Assembly: GCA_964650705.1 (NCBI GenBank)
Contig: CAZYUJ010000018.1
Location: 1 to 15,209, forward strand
DNA length: 15,209 nt
Direction of reading: 5' to 3'
Origin: Faeciplasma sp964650705
GTDB lineage: Bacteria; Bacillota; Clostridia; Oscillospirales; Ruminococcaceae
The position numbers and the translations under genes are program-made. Positions 7,871 to 14,900 of the stretch are shown here, one piece after another. Under the pieces are notes generated by a model. That model worked only from the letters and a program-made list of their open reading frames with translations, made no database searches and was not told the origin of the DNA. Position 1 is the first letter of the stretch. Each line of letters starts with the position of its first letter.

Positions 7871-8338
7871 ATGGGACTTCTTGAATGCGCAAGCGGTGCA
7901 TCCGTTTGGCGAGGATACGATTATTTCAAAGAGAAGAAAGTTGTGAGTATTGAAGAGATAGGTGAAAATATCTATTCTGCAACAGTTGCAGGCAGTTCAA
8001 GTGAACCCTATTCTGTCGAGCTTCACATTGACCATCCGAGAAAATCAAAATGCAACTGTCCTCATGCAGATGGAAAAAGAATTATATGTAAGCATATCGT
8101 CGCTACATATTTTACTGTTCTTCCCAAAGAGGCAGAAAAGTTTTATGCAGAAGCAATGGCATATCAAGAGGAAGAAGAAAAACGCCAAGAGGAACTGAGC
8201 GACAAGGTGATTGAATATGTCGGTAAAATGAAAAAAGCTGACTTGTGTCAATCTCTCCTTGAACTGCTCTTTGATGGACCCGAATGGCAATACGACCGAT
8301 TCATCAGAGAGCACGGTTTAGACGATGATTGGTATTGA
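7871..8338 (+). CDS. SWIM zinc-finger domain protein
   Basis: A 155-residue protein with a SWIM zinc finger, C61-x-C63-x9-C73-x-H75. In bacteria these fingers commonly accompany DNA- or nucleic-acid-related proteins, including SWI2/SNF2 helicases; here the finger stands alone. The first 50 residues resemble the usual pre-SWIM strands (WRGYDYFKEKKVVSIEEI). After the finger comes a charged, probably coiled-coil helix (about 90-120, rich in E, K, R and Q), then a tail ending FIREHGLDDDWY. GAGGTGAT at 7860-7867 is a near-perfect ribosome site. The gene lies 40 bp after DUF1016 and 17 bp before the recombinase, so it belongs to the same operon. It may be a DNA- or nuclease-binding accessory protein; exact role unknown. 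Confidence 0.88.
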   Translation: MGLLECASGASVWRGYDYFKEKKVVSIEEIGENIYSATVAGSSSEPYSVELHIDHPRKSKCNCPHADGKRIICKHIVATYFTVLPKEAEKFYAEAMAYQEEEEKRQEELSDKVIEYVGKMKKADLCQSLLELLFDGPEWQYDRFIREHGLDDDWY

Positions 8339-8355
8339 TTGGAGGTGAACCCCGA

Positions 8356-9882
8356 ATGAAAGCTGTAATCTATGCTCGTTATTCTTCCGATAGCCAACGC
8401 GAAGAATCTATTGAAGGTCAAATCCGTGAGTGTACTGCCTTTGCAGAAAAGAACGGCATTACAGTGCTGCGCCACTATATCGACCGAGCTTTTTCTGCTA
8501 AAACGGACAACCGTCCAGAATTTCAAAACATGATTAAAGACAGCGGTAAGAAACTGTTCGATACAGTCATCGTGTGGAAGCTCGACCGCTTTGCCCGTAA
8601 CCGCTATGATAGCGCAAGACATAAGGCAACGCTGAAGAAAAACGGCGTAAAAGTTGTGTCCGCTACTGAAGCGATTGCCGATGGTTCCGTTGGTATTATG
8701 ATGGAGACTATCTTGGAAGGTATGGCTGAGTATTATTCGGTCGACCTCTCCGAAAAGGTTGTTCGTGGAATGACCGACAATGCTTTGAAGTGTATGTTCA
8801 ACGGCGGCACATTGCCGATTGGATATATCATCGACAAGGAACAACACTTTCAGATTGACCCCGTTACCTCACCTTTCGTCCTGGCAGCTTTCGAAAAATA
8901 CGCCGACGGTGCAACGATGACGGAGGTTCGTGACTACCTCAACGAAAACGGTGTTACCAACACCAGAGGCAAGCCGATGACCTACAACAGCGTTCAGCAC
9001 TTGCTGAATAACCGTCGTTATATCGGTGAGTATGTTTACAGAGAAATCGTTGTCCCCGATGGAATCCCAGCTATAGTTCCTCTTGATCTTTTTGAACGAG
9101 TTCAGGAGAAGATAGCAAAGAATAAAAAAGCCCCTGCACGACATAAGGCAGAGGATGACTACTTACTGACCACAAAACTGTTCTGCGGTCATTGCGGAGC
9201 ATATATGTGCGGTGAAAGCGGCACAAGCAGAACCGGTGTAGTTCATCATTATTACAAGTGCGTATCTGTCAAGAAGAAACGTGCTGAATGTCATAAGAAG
9301 CCTGTCAAGAAACGTTGGATCGAAGATCTGGTCGTTGAAGAAGCCATGAAAATGGTTATGGATGATGATGTGATGGACGCTATCGTTTCCATGCTGATGG
9401 ACTTGCAAGGGCGTGAGAACACCAATCTGCCGTTATATCAGCAACAATTGAGAGAGACAGAAACCAAGATAGAAAACCTCTTAAAAGCCATCACAGAGGG
9501 TGTCTTCACGAAATCCACCAAGACACTCCTTGAAGAATTGGAAGCTGCCAAAGAGGAACTTGAAAATCGCATTTCTCTTGAAAAACTGGAGAAGCCGCAA
9601 ATCAGCGAAGAATTTATGCGTTTCTGGCTCCACCGCTTCCGCAAGCTGGATATGGCAAAGAAAGAGCATCGTCAGATGTTGATTGATGTATTTATCAATG
9701 CTATATTCCTTTACGATGACAAAATGCTGATTACCTTCAACTACAAAGAGGGTACCAAAACGATTACTTTTGATGATGTAAAAAACGAGGTCTCAGAGGA
9801 GACTTCCGGTTCGGATTTGGATTGCTCAAGTGCACCAAACGAAGAAGCCCCCTTGCGGGGCTTTTTTGTTTGGTTGGTGTGA
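8356..9882 (+). CDS. Large serine recombinase (site-specific integrase)
   Basis: A 508-residue large serine recombinase that would integrate or excise the element carrying it. The N-terminal resolvase domain begins MKAVIYARYSSDSQREES, with S10 as the likely nucleophile, and contains VWKLDRFARNRYDS. Then come the recombinase domain (about 150-255), a zinc ribbon with C277-x2-C280, C302 and C312, and a coiled coil (about 355-430). I start at ATG 8356 because GGAGGTGA (8341-8348) precedes it and the resolvase fold begins there; an upstream ATG at 8329 overlaps the SWIM gene. The last 16 codons (from 9832) are read from the tandem repeat, including its terminator hairpin. The natural C-terminus has therefore probably been replaced or extended at the element boundary. 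Confidence 0.93.
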   Translation: MKAVIYARYSSDSQREESIEGQIRECTAFAEKNGITVLRHYIDRAFSAKTDNRPEFQNMIKDSGKKLFDTVIVWKLDRFARNRYDSARHKATLKKNGVKVVSATEAIADGSVGIMMETILEGMAEYYSVDLSEKVVRGMTDNALKCMFNGGTLPIGYIIDKEQHFQIDPVTSPFVLAAFEKYADGATMTEVRDYLNENGVTNTRGKPMTYNSVQHLLNNRRYIGEYVYREIVVPDGIPAIVPLDLFERVQEKIAKNKKAPARHKAEDDYLLTTKLFCGHCGAYMCGESGTSRTGVVHHYYKCVSVKKKRAECHKKPVKKRWIEDLVVEEAMKMVMDDDVMDAIVSMLMDLQGRENTNLPLYQQQLRETETKIENLLKAITEGVFTKSTKTLLEELEAAKEELENRISLEKLEKPQISEEFMRFWLHRFRKLDMAKKEHRQMLIDVFINAIFLYDDKMLITFNYKEGTKTITFDDVKNEVSEETSGSDLDCSSAPNEEAPLRGFFVWLV

Positions 9883-10004
9883 TAGCTATGCGAAATGCAT
9901 CGAGTTTGCGAAGCAAACTCACAGACATTGCGAGAGACAGTGTTGATAAGCACATCTTTTTTCAAGCGAGCAATGTCTTGTGCAGAGTGAAAGTCCTGTC
10001 ACCC
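9832..10004. repeat. Tandem ~173-bp structured repeat, unit 1
   Basis: Begins GCACCAAACGAAGAAG and is repeated from 10005 with about six substitutions and one inserted T. Each unit contains a terminator hairpin, then GTTGGTGTG, an ATGC/GCAT stem (9888-9900), a perfect hairpin GAGTTTGC-GAA-GCAAACTC (9902-9920), a long imperfect stem CACAGACATTGC (9920-9931) with GCAATGTCTTGTG (9970-9982), and a tRNA-like 3' end finishing CACCCGCACCA (9999-10010, running into unit 2). Confidence 0.9.
9846..9867 (+). terminator. Intrinsic terminator in repeat unit 1
   Basis: AGCCCC-CTTGC-GGGGCT followed by TTTTTT (the last stem base is the first T). The stem extends outward through CACCAAAC on the left and GTTTGG/TTGGTG on the right. 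Oddly, it lies inside the recombinase reading frame, before its stop codon. Confidence 0.85.
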
Positions 10005-10010
10005 GCACCA
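9873..10010 (+). other. tRNA-Leu-like relic or tRNA-like RNA within the repeat (again at 10046-10184)
   Basis: The 5' end GTTGGTGTG resembles the GCGGGTGTG start of many bacterial leucine tRNAs. The 3' end GTGCAG...TCCTGTCACCCGCACCA resembles their T arm, acceptor strand and encoded CCA. GTTGGTG can pair with CACCCGC (one mismatch, one G-U). A 6-bp stem with the 7-nt loop GCGAAGC sits where an anticodon arm would be, and the long paired insert is where leucine tRNAs have an extended variable arm. It lacks U33 and the GTTCRA T loop (here GTGAAAGT), so it is not a working tRNA. The tRNA comparison is from memory. Confidence 0.45.
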
Positions 10011-10178
10011 AACGAAGAAGCCCCCTTGTGGGGCTTTTTTGTTTGGTTGGTGTGATAGATATGCGAAATGCACCGAGTTTGCGAAGCAAACTCACAGACA
10101 TTGCGAGAGACAGCGTTGATAAGTACGTCTTTTTTTCAAGCGAGCAATGTCTTGTGCAGAGTGAAAGTCCTGTCACCC
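10005..10178. repeat. Tandem structured repeat, unit 2 (174 bp)
   Basis: Same layout as unit 1, with an extra T in the T run after AAGTACGTC. The GAGTTTGC/GCAAACTC hairpin, the long stem and the tRNA-like 3' end are unchanged. The small ATGC/GCAT stem loses one pair (GCAC). A third unit starts at 10179 (GCACCAA) and is cut by the gap, so the array has at least three starts. Confidence 0.9.
10019..10040 (+). terminator. Intrinsic terminator in repeat unit 2
   Basis: AGCCCC-CTTGT-GGGGCT followed by a T run, the counterpart of the unit 1 terminator with one loop base changed. It follows the tRNA-like 3' end by only a few bases, as terminators often follow tRNA genes. Confidence 0.85.
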
Positions 10179-10185
10179 GCACCAA

Positions 10186-10285
10186 NNNNNNNNNNNNNNN
10201 NNNNNNNNNNNNNNNNNNNNNNNNNNNNNNNNNNNNNNNNNNNNNNNNNNNNNNNNNNNNNNNNNNNNNNNNNNNNNNNNNNNNN
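10186..10285. other. Assembly gap (100 N)
   Basis: Exactly 100 N starting a few bases into a third repeat unit. The round number suggests a gap of unknown size. The tandem repeat is the likely cause. Linkage of the left and right halves depends on scaffolding. Confidence 0.98.
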
Positions 10286-10292
10286 AGCATTC

Positions 10293-10340
10293 AAACCTGA
10301 ACCTTTTACCGATTGGTGAAACGTTCGGGTTTGTTATTTT
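10293..10340 (+). terminator. Long terminator-like hairpin after the gap
   Basis: AAACCTGAAC (10293-10302) pairs with GTTCGGGTTT (10323-10332, one G-U). Inside it TTTTACC pairs with GGTGAAA around a GATT loop, followed by GTTATTTT. It would end + strand transcripts coming out of the repeat array or gap. The following 10341-10466 holds no gene that I can see. Confidence 0.65.
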
Positions 10341-10466
10341 CTTAAAAGATGTGAAATATGCTGTATTGGTGCTTCAACTTCGGAACCAAGGTGTTCGTAC
10401 TTGATCATTGAGCTTGAACCCTATATTCCGGGCTCCTTTCAAAATAAGCCCCAATAAATATAAATG

Positions 10467-10495
10467 AAAAACCGACGCAATAGCGTCGGTTTTTT
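10467..10495. terminator. Bidirectional terminator downstream of the lipid kinase gene
   Basis: ACCGACGC-AATA-GCGTCGGT (10471-10490), perfect 8-bp stem, with A's on the left and TTTTT on the right, so it works on both strands. It lies about 50 bp beyond the minus-strand kinase stop. Confidence 0.88.
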
Positions 10496-10545
10496 GTGCT
10501 GATTCAGAGCCGAGAATGCGAAGAAATTAAGAGCTTCGTTTTTCC

Positions 10546-11424
10546 TTACCGTGCCGCCGCATCGGCATACACGCTTGCCGTGGCGAGTGCGGTATAAGAG
10601 GTAACACCTAAGATCGTTTCGCCGTCTATCTGTAAGGAGGTCGGGCGGTCAAACTCTACGGTGATCTCCTTTCCTTCGAGGATCTCGACGTGCTTGGTGT
10701 GTTTAATATGCTCACCCTTAAAAAGCGAGGGGAAAATCATCAGAGTTTTCAGCTTGCCTGCATTGTGGAATATCATTGTTGAAAGCATCCCCGAATTACG
10801 TTTCTGTTTGGGTGTGGGCATCATACCGCCGCCGTAAAATCTTCCGTTCATAGTGGGTGCGATCCACACCTTTTTATATGTATGTGTTTTTCCGTCTACC
10901 GTCACCTTAGCATTAGTCGGCTTATAACGGAACAAAAGGCCTTTTATCGCGATAGAGGTATAGTTGACCTTTTTGCCGGGGATCTTTTTAAGCTCATCTC
11001 CGACCTCACAGCAATAACCGTCTATGCCATATCCGACACCGTTTATGAATCGGTATTTCTTACCCTTTACAACCACTTGCGGTAATTCTTTTAAATGTTC
11101 AGTTATCGGGAACGGGTTGCATTCTTTTGCGTACCCAAGATCATTGGCGAAATCGTTACCCGTTCCGTTCGGATAATACAGAATTTCGTTATCAAACTCA
11201 ATACCGTCCGTACGGTTGATAAACCAATTCAGCGTTCCGTCACCGCCTGCAAGAATAATATAATCGTCCTTGCCGAGTCCCGATAAAAACACGTCGTAAT
11301 TAGATATCTGTGTTACATCTATGTATTTTATTTCATCATTCAAAATGACTTCCAAGACTCTCACGCTATCCACGCTGTCCGAAGTGCCTGCCTGTTTATT
11401 GTAAAGAATATATGCCTTTGCCAT
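10546..11424 (-). CDS. Diacylglycerol kinase-family lipid kinase
   Basis: A 292-residue soluble enzyme of the DAGK_cat/YegS/DgkB family, which phosphorylates diacylglycerol or a related lipid with ATP and so returns it to phospholipid synthesis. The nucleotide-binding motif G60-G-D-G-T-L-N66 and the PNGTGNDF block (85-92) are intact. The C-terminal half carries the beta-sandwich features of the family (GRFYGGGMMPTP, QIDGE). I choose ATG 11424 because AGGAGC (11431-11436) sits 6 nt upstream; a start 9 codons earlier has no ribosome site. The gene follows the phosphatidyltransferase on the same strand after 89 bp, and both fit phospholipid metabolism. The exact substrate cannot be read from the sequence. 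Confidence 0.9.
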   Translation of the reverse strand: MAKAYILYNKQAGTSDSVDSVRVLEVILNDEIKYIDVTQISNYDVFLSGLGKDDYIILAGGDGTLNWFINRTDGIEFDNEILYYPNGTGNDFANDLGYAKECNPFPITEHLKELPQVVVKGKKYRFINGVGYGIDGYCCEVGDELKKIPGKKVNYTSIAIKGLLFRYKPTNAKVTVDGKTHTYKKVWIAPTMNGRFYGGGMMPTPKQKRNSGMLSTMIFHNAGKLKTLMIFPSLFKGEHIKHTKHVEILEGKEITVEFDRPTSLQIDGETILGVTSYTALATASVYADAAAR

Positions 11425-11513
11425 AATCTCGCTCCTATCGTGTTTTGACAAATAATTCTTAAGCTCTTCGTTTATAACGGCTGTATCCTTTGTAAAAAAG
11501 TATTCCGAAGGAT

Positions 11514-12089
11514 CTATTGATCAAAAGATCCCTTTTTGATGGCCGTGTAATTTCGAATGACATACATAATAAATGACATCAGCATAATGCCGAGACAGGT
11601 ACCTACCAAAATCAGCGACAAAGCGCGGGGAATGTTATACCAAACGACGTGGATCGCCATCATCGCATACAAAGCAACCGTTGTCAGCTTTCCGTGCCAA
11701 ACAGCTCCCTTGACCGTGTTCGTTTTCTTTATAGAGACGAGTGCGGTGATGCCCGTAAACACCTCTTTCACCACAAGGAGCACAAACGGAAACATCATAT
11801 ACGGGAAGCGTGACACAAGACAAAACAGCATTGCCATTTGTGTCAGCTTGTCTGCCACAGGGTCAAGAGCTTTGCCGAAGTCGCTGATCATATTGCATTT
11901 GCGTGCAATAATACCGTCCGCAATATCTGTAACCCCCGACAGCACCAAGACGAGCAGAGTCATAAAATAATCCTGCTTGAAGCTGTAAAGCCAGACGATT
12001 ATCGGTATTAAACAAAGCCTGAAGAACGAAAGTATATTAGGTATCGTGAGTATTCTTTTCTGATATTTATTGGTATCGTCTGTTGCCAT
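11514..12089 (-). CDS. CDP-alcohol phosphatidyltransferase family protein (PgsA-like)
   Basis: A 191-residue integral membrane enzyme that transfers a phosphatidyl group from CDP-diacylglycerol to an alcohol. It carries the complete signature D55-x2-D58-G-x2-A-R63-x8-G72-x3-D76-x3-D80. The surrounding sequence (IPNILSFFRLCLIPIIVWLY before it, ALDPVADK within it) most resembles phosphatidylglycerophosphate synthase. About five hydrophobic segments are visible. Start ATG 12089 is chosen for the GAGGT ribosome site ending 8 nt upstream; an ATG 8 codons earlier lacks one. It is the first gene of a likely two-gene lipid unit with the downstream kinase. The alcohol substrate (glycerol phosphate or another) is not proven. 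Confidence 0.9.
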   Translation of the reverse strand: MATDDTNKYQKRILTIPNILSFFRLCLIPIIVWLYSFKQDYFMTLLVLVLSGVTDIADGIIARKCNMISDFGKALDPVADKLTQMAMLFCLVSRFPYMMFPFVLLVVKEVFTGITALVSIKKTNTVKGAVWHGKLTTVALYAMMAIHVVWYNIPRALSLILVGTCLGIMLMSFIMYVIRNYTAIKKGSFDQ

Positions 12090-12196
12090 TGATACGACCT
12101 CATTTCTTTGCATTATGAATACAGTATAAATTGAGATCTGCAACTAAACATCAACTCAATATCAATTTTTGTTGAAAAAAGAGGTATCATTCATCT

Positions 12197-12298
12197 CTAA
12201 TTATTTATCGGCAGCGTAACCGTAAACCGACAGCCGCCGATATCCGGGTTCTATGCGGATATGTCTCCGCCGCATAATAAAACGATGTTTTTAACGAG
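12197..12298 (-). pseudogene. Relic of a sensor histidine kinase C-terminus
   Basis: On the minus strand this reads LVKNIVLLCGGDISA, then a TAG, then NPDIGGCRFTVTLPINN and a stop. It matches the end of a histidine kinase ATPase domain (G-box strand, GGDI, then GG-x-FTVTLP). Homology stops abruptly at 12298, where only in-frame stops follow, and the TAG sits where such proteins usually have Glu (AEN). I take it as a decayed 3' remnant left by a deletion. The rest of 12144-12300 holds no other gene. Confidence 0.6.
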
Positions 12299-12309
12299 TT
12301 GGTTTCAAT

Positions 12310-12374
12310 TCAACAACTGTTGAGACTCAGTTGAACTTGGGTTGAATTTCACGCATTATATTGTATAATATAAT
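12310..12374 (+). promoter_or_regulatory. Promoter and phased repeats upstream of the MBL hydrolase
   Basis: TTGAAT (12342-12347) and TATAAT (12364-12369) are 16 bp apart. Upstream, GTTGAG (12319), GTTGAA (12330) and GTTGAA (12341) recur every 11 bp, the last overlapping the -35 box. TCAACA-AC-TGTTGA (12310-12323) is a perfect palindrome. This suggests binding of an oligomeric regulator on one face of the helix. Confidence 0.65.
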
Positions 12375-12397
12375 CAGGAGCACTGGAGGTGTCGTAA

Positions 12398-14005
12398 TTG
12401 AGAATACAATTTATCGGAGCGACCCACGAAGTAACGGGAAGCTGTACTCTTTTGGAAGTTAATAATAAATATTACTTAGTCGATTGTGGCATGGAGCAAG
12501 GCAAGGATGTTTTTCAAAATATCTCTTTACCGATCCCTGCCAATCAAATTGAAGCTGTTTTTCTGACTCACGCTCACATTGATCATTCGGGTATGTTACC
12601 GAAGCTCTATAAGGACGGTTTCAACGGCAAGATTTATGCTACCGACGTAACCTGTGATCTTTGTAACATTATGCTGCGCGATTCTGCACACATTCAGGAA
12701 TCCGAAGCAAAATGGCGTTCAAGAAAAGCAGAGCGTGCAGGTCTTGATACCTTTGAGCCTGTTTATGATATGCAGGATGCTATCGGTGCCATTTCACTAT
12801 TCCGCAGATGTAATTACGGCGAAGTAATATATCCTGCCGAAGGAATTGAACTACGCTTTACGGATATTGGACATTTACTTGGTTCGGCTTGTATTGAGTT
12901 GTGGCTTAGCGAGGGTAATGTTCATAAGAAAATTGTTTTCAGCGGAGACGTTGGCAATACCAATCAGCGTATCATCCGCGATCCTCAGCAGGTGGAGGAA
13001 ACCGACTATTTGGTTATCGAATCCACCTATGGCAACCGTCTGCATTCTGCCGACCGCAGTAATGTAATACCGGAGCTTGCAGGTTATATTCAAAGAGCAT
13101 TAGACCGTGGCGGCAACGTTGTTATCCCCTCTTTTGCCGTAGGACGCACACAGGAAATGCTGTATGCCATCCGTGAGATCAAGCAGCACGGGCTTGTAAA
13201 GGGACACGAGCATTTCCCCGTGTATGTTGACAGTCCTCTTGCCGCAGAAGCAACGGCGATCTTTATGCAGTGCAACCCCGTCTGCTTCGACGAGGAAACG
13301 TTGGCACTGATAAAGCAAGGTGTCAATCCGATTTGGTTTGATGATATCCGTATGTCAATGACATCGGAGGAATCCAAGCAGATCAATTTCAATAATGAGC
13401 CTAAGGTTATCATCTCTGCCAGCGGAATGTGTGAAGCCGGCCGCATCCGCCACCATCTCAAGCATAATCTGTGGAAAGAAAATAATATTATTCTGTTCGT
13501 GGGCTACCAGGCAGAAGGCTCTCTCGGAAGAAGACTGCTGAACGGCGAAAAGAACGTGACGTTGTTCGGTGAAGAAATTACTGTAAATGCTGAAATCTGC
13601 TCCCTTCACGGTGCCAGCGGACACGCCGATCAAGCCGGTCTTATCCGTTGGATCGAAGGGTACAACAGTAAGCCTGAGCTGATCTTTGTTAATCACGGTG
13701 ACGAAGATGCCTGTGAGGATTTCAAGAAATTGCTTACCGAAAAGGGCTATCGTGCCGAGGCTCCCTATAGCGGAACCGAATACGATCTGTCTAACGGCAG
13801 GATGACGGTTTATACCGAAGGAAAAACGATAGACCGTGTTCAAGTGTTTAAGGGCAACACGCGCGCCGATATGATTTATAACGAGCTTGTTTCCGAAGCA
13901 GAGAAACTGCTGTCGCTTGTAAAGCAGCGCAGAGGCAGAACAAACAAGGATAACGCAAAGCTTACCTCACAGATCCGTGAGCTTTGCAAAAAATGGCAAG
14001 ATTAG
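12398..14005 (+). CDS. MBL-fold/beta-CASP RNA-metabolising hydrolase
   Basis: A 535-residue metallo-beta-lactamase-fold protein of the CPSF/YSH1-like beta-CASP group, expected to act on RNA as a two-zinc nuclease in the cytoplasm. The metal ligands are visible: H58-A-H60-I-D62-H63, H159 (GHLLGSA) and D184 (FSGDVGN). The beta-CASP part has VIESTYGNR, IPSFAVGRTQ, the SGMCEAGRIRHH block (H352, H353) and GASGHADQ (H409). The C-terminus (about 490-535) is a basic, probably helical tail. Translation starts at TTG 12398, behind GGAGGT (12385-12390), 7-nt spacing; no ATG in frame fits better and the fold starts at once (MRIQFIGATHEVTGSC). It is transcribed alone, ending at the convergent terminator. 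Confidence 0.92.
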   Translation: MRIQFIGATHEVTGSCTLLEVNNKYYLVDCGMEQGKDVFQNISLPIPANQIEAVFLTHAHIDHSGMLPKLYKDGFNGKIYATDVTCDLCNIMLRDSAHIQESEAKWRSRKAERAGLDTFEPVYDMQDAIGAISLFRRCNYGEVIYPAEGIELRFTDIGHLLGSACIELWLSEGNVHKKIVFSGDVGNTNQRIIRDPQQVEETDYLVIESTYGNRLHSADRSNVIPELAGYIQRALDRGGNVVIPSFAVGRTQEMLYAIREIKQHGLVKGHEHFPVYVDSPLAAEATAIFMQCNPVCFDEETLALIKQGVNPIWFDDIRMSMTSEESKQINFNNEPKVIISASGMCEAGRIRHHLKHNLWKENNIILFVGYQAEGSLGRRLLNGEKNVTLFGEEITVNAEICSLHGASGHADQAGLIRWIEGYNSKPELIFVNHGDEDACEDFKKLLTEKGYRAEAPYSGTEYDLSNGRMTVYTEGKTIDRVQVFKGNTRADMIYNELVSEAEKLLSLVKQRRGRTNKDNAKLTSQIRELCKKWQD

Positions 14006-14052
14006 AAAGAGGTTATAGAGTAAAAGACGGTAAAAACGCAATTCAGTTAAAG

Positions 14053-14094
14053 AAAACAAGCACCGCATCACTTAAACGATGCGGTGCTTGTTTT
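14053..14094. terminator. Convergent bidirectional terminator
   Basis: A perfect 17-bp stem: AAAACAAGCACCGCATC (14053-14069) pairs with GATGCGGTGCTTGTTTT (14078-14094) around an 8-nt loop. A's on one side and T's on the other let it stop both the MBL gene and the minus-strand regulator gene. Confidence 0.92.
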
Positions 14095-14099
14095 GAGCT

Positions 14100-14825
14100 C
14101 TATTCTTTTGTATGCGCTTTTCGATAGTCACGTGGGAGCACTCCGGTTATATCACGGAAGGCAACGGTGAATTTGCTTTGGTTCTCATAGCCTACGGCGC
14201 AAGCAATTTCAGCAACGGAAGCATCGCTGCGGCAAAGGAGCTCCTTCGCCCGTTTGATACGGTATTCCTTCATATATCCGCCGATCGACTGTCCGAAAAC
14301 CGTTTTGAAGGCGGTTTTCAGCGTGGTTTGATTGATGTGAAATTTAGAAGAAAGCTCTTCTATCGTATATCGTCTTGTCAGATCGCTTATCAAAAGCTCG
14401 TGTACCTCGGTTACCGTTTGTATAGAGGAATCCTGAGCGTGCATATGCGTTTCCGTGAGTGCATCATCTGCGGGACACGCTACCTCGACAATCTGCTCAA
14501 TCATCTCGTGGAGCACCTCGGTTCTGGTGGTCTTCGCTGCTGTGTAATAGACCTCTTTTCCTTCACGGCGGCTTGTGATAAGCCCGGCGGTTTTCAAAAG
14601 CTTCAGATGATGGGATACGACGGGGCTGCTTGTATCAAGAAGTGCCGATATATTGATAACACATTCTTCACAATGACATAAGAGCCAGAATATCTGTATA
14701 CGTTTTGAGTCGCTCATCATTTTAAGAAGTTCGGAAACTGTTTCAAAGGTCTCGGGTTTCGGCATTTCGAGCCGTAATTCACCGGAAAGATGTCCGTGAT
14801 CATGCGGTAACGGGTTAAATTCCAT
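14100..14825 (-). CDS. ArsR-AraC fusion transcriptional regulator
   Basis: A 241-residue protein with two DNA-binding domains. Residues ~27-100 form an ArsR/SmtB winged helix (INISALLDTSSPVVSHHLKL, then the GLITSRREGKEVYY wing). Residues ~141-237 form an AraC-type double helix-turn-helix (YTIEELSSKFHINQTTLKTA and VAEIACAVGYENQSKFTVAF). Possible metal ligands are C50, C52 and C55 at the end of an ArsR helix, and an N-terminal HDHGH (8-12). ATG 14825 has AGGAGG at 14833-14838, 7-nt spacing; the 40 residues possible upstream have none. It is divergent from an HMA-domain gene, so it most likely controls metal resistance. Metal identity, and whether it represses or activates, are not visible. Confidence 0.9.
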   Translation of the reverse strand: MEFNPLPHDHGHLSGELRLEMPKPETFETVSELLKMMSDSKRIQIFWLLCHCEECVINISALLDTSSPVVSHHLKLLKTAGLITSRREGKEVYYTAAKTTRTEVLHEMIEQIVEVACPADDALTETHMHAQDSSIQTVTEVHELLISDLTRRYTIEELSSKFHINQTTLKTAFKTVFGQSIGGYMKEYRIKRAKELLCRSDASVAEIACAVGYENQSKFTVAFRDITGVLPRDYRKAHTKE

Positions 14826-14849
14826 AATTATACCTCCTAACACGTTTCC

Positions 14850-14878
14850 ATTATACCATTCAGGCTCGAAAATAACAA
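14850..14878 (-). promoter_or_regulatory. Promoter of the ArsR-AraC regulator gene
   Basis: On the minus strand TTGTTA (14878-14873) and TATAAT (14855-14850) are 17 bp apart. The transcript would start about 17-20 bp upstream of the ATG, just before the AGGAGG site. Confidence 0.72.
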
Positions 14879-14900
14879 TATGTAAACAGAAAATAATCCA

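Noticed and set aside
9873..10010. Functional tRNA-Leu gene
   Set aside because: No normal T loop or U33, a poor D arm and a very long insert; called only tRNA-like.
9832..10185. CRISPR array
   Set aside because: Units are ~173 bp and similar throughout, with no short repeat-unique spacer alternation and no cas genes.
9832..10185. Retron or group II intron RNA
   Set aside because: GTGTG and GTGAAAGTC recall group II intron pieces, but there is no domain V, and no reverse transcriptase gene is in the window.
9822..10300. Open frames on both strands across the tandem repeat
   Set aside because: They merely translate the repeat and the N run; coding is not supported apart from the recombinase tail.
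11425..12143. Longer N-termini for the lipid kinase (from 11451) and the phosphatidyltransferase (from 12143)
   Set aside because: The upstream starts lack ribosome sites, while the internal ATGs at 11424 and 12089 have good ones and match where the folds begin.
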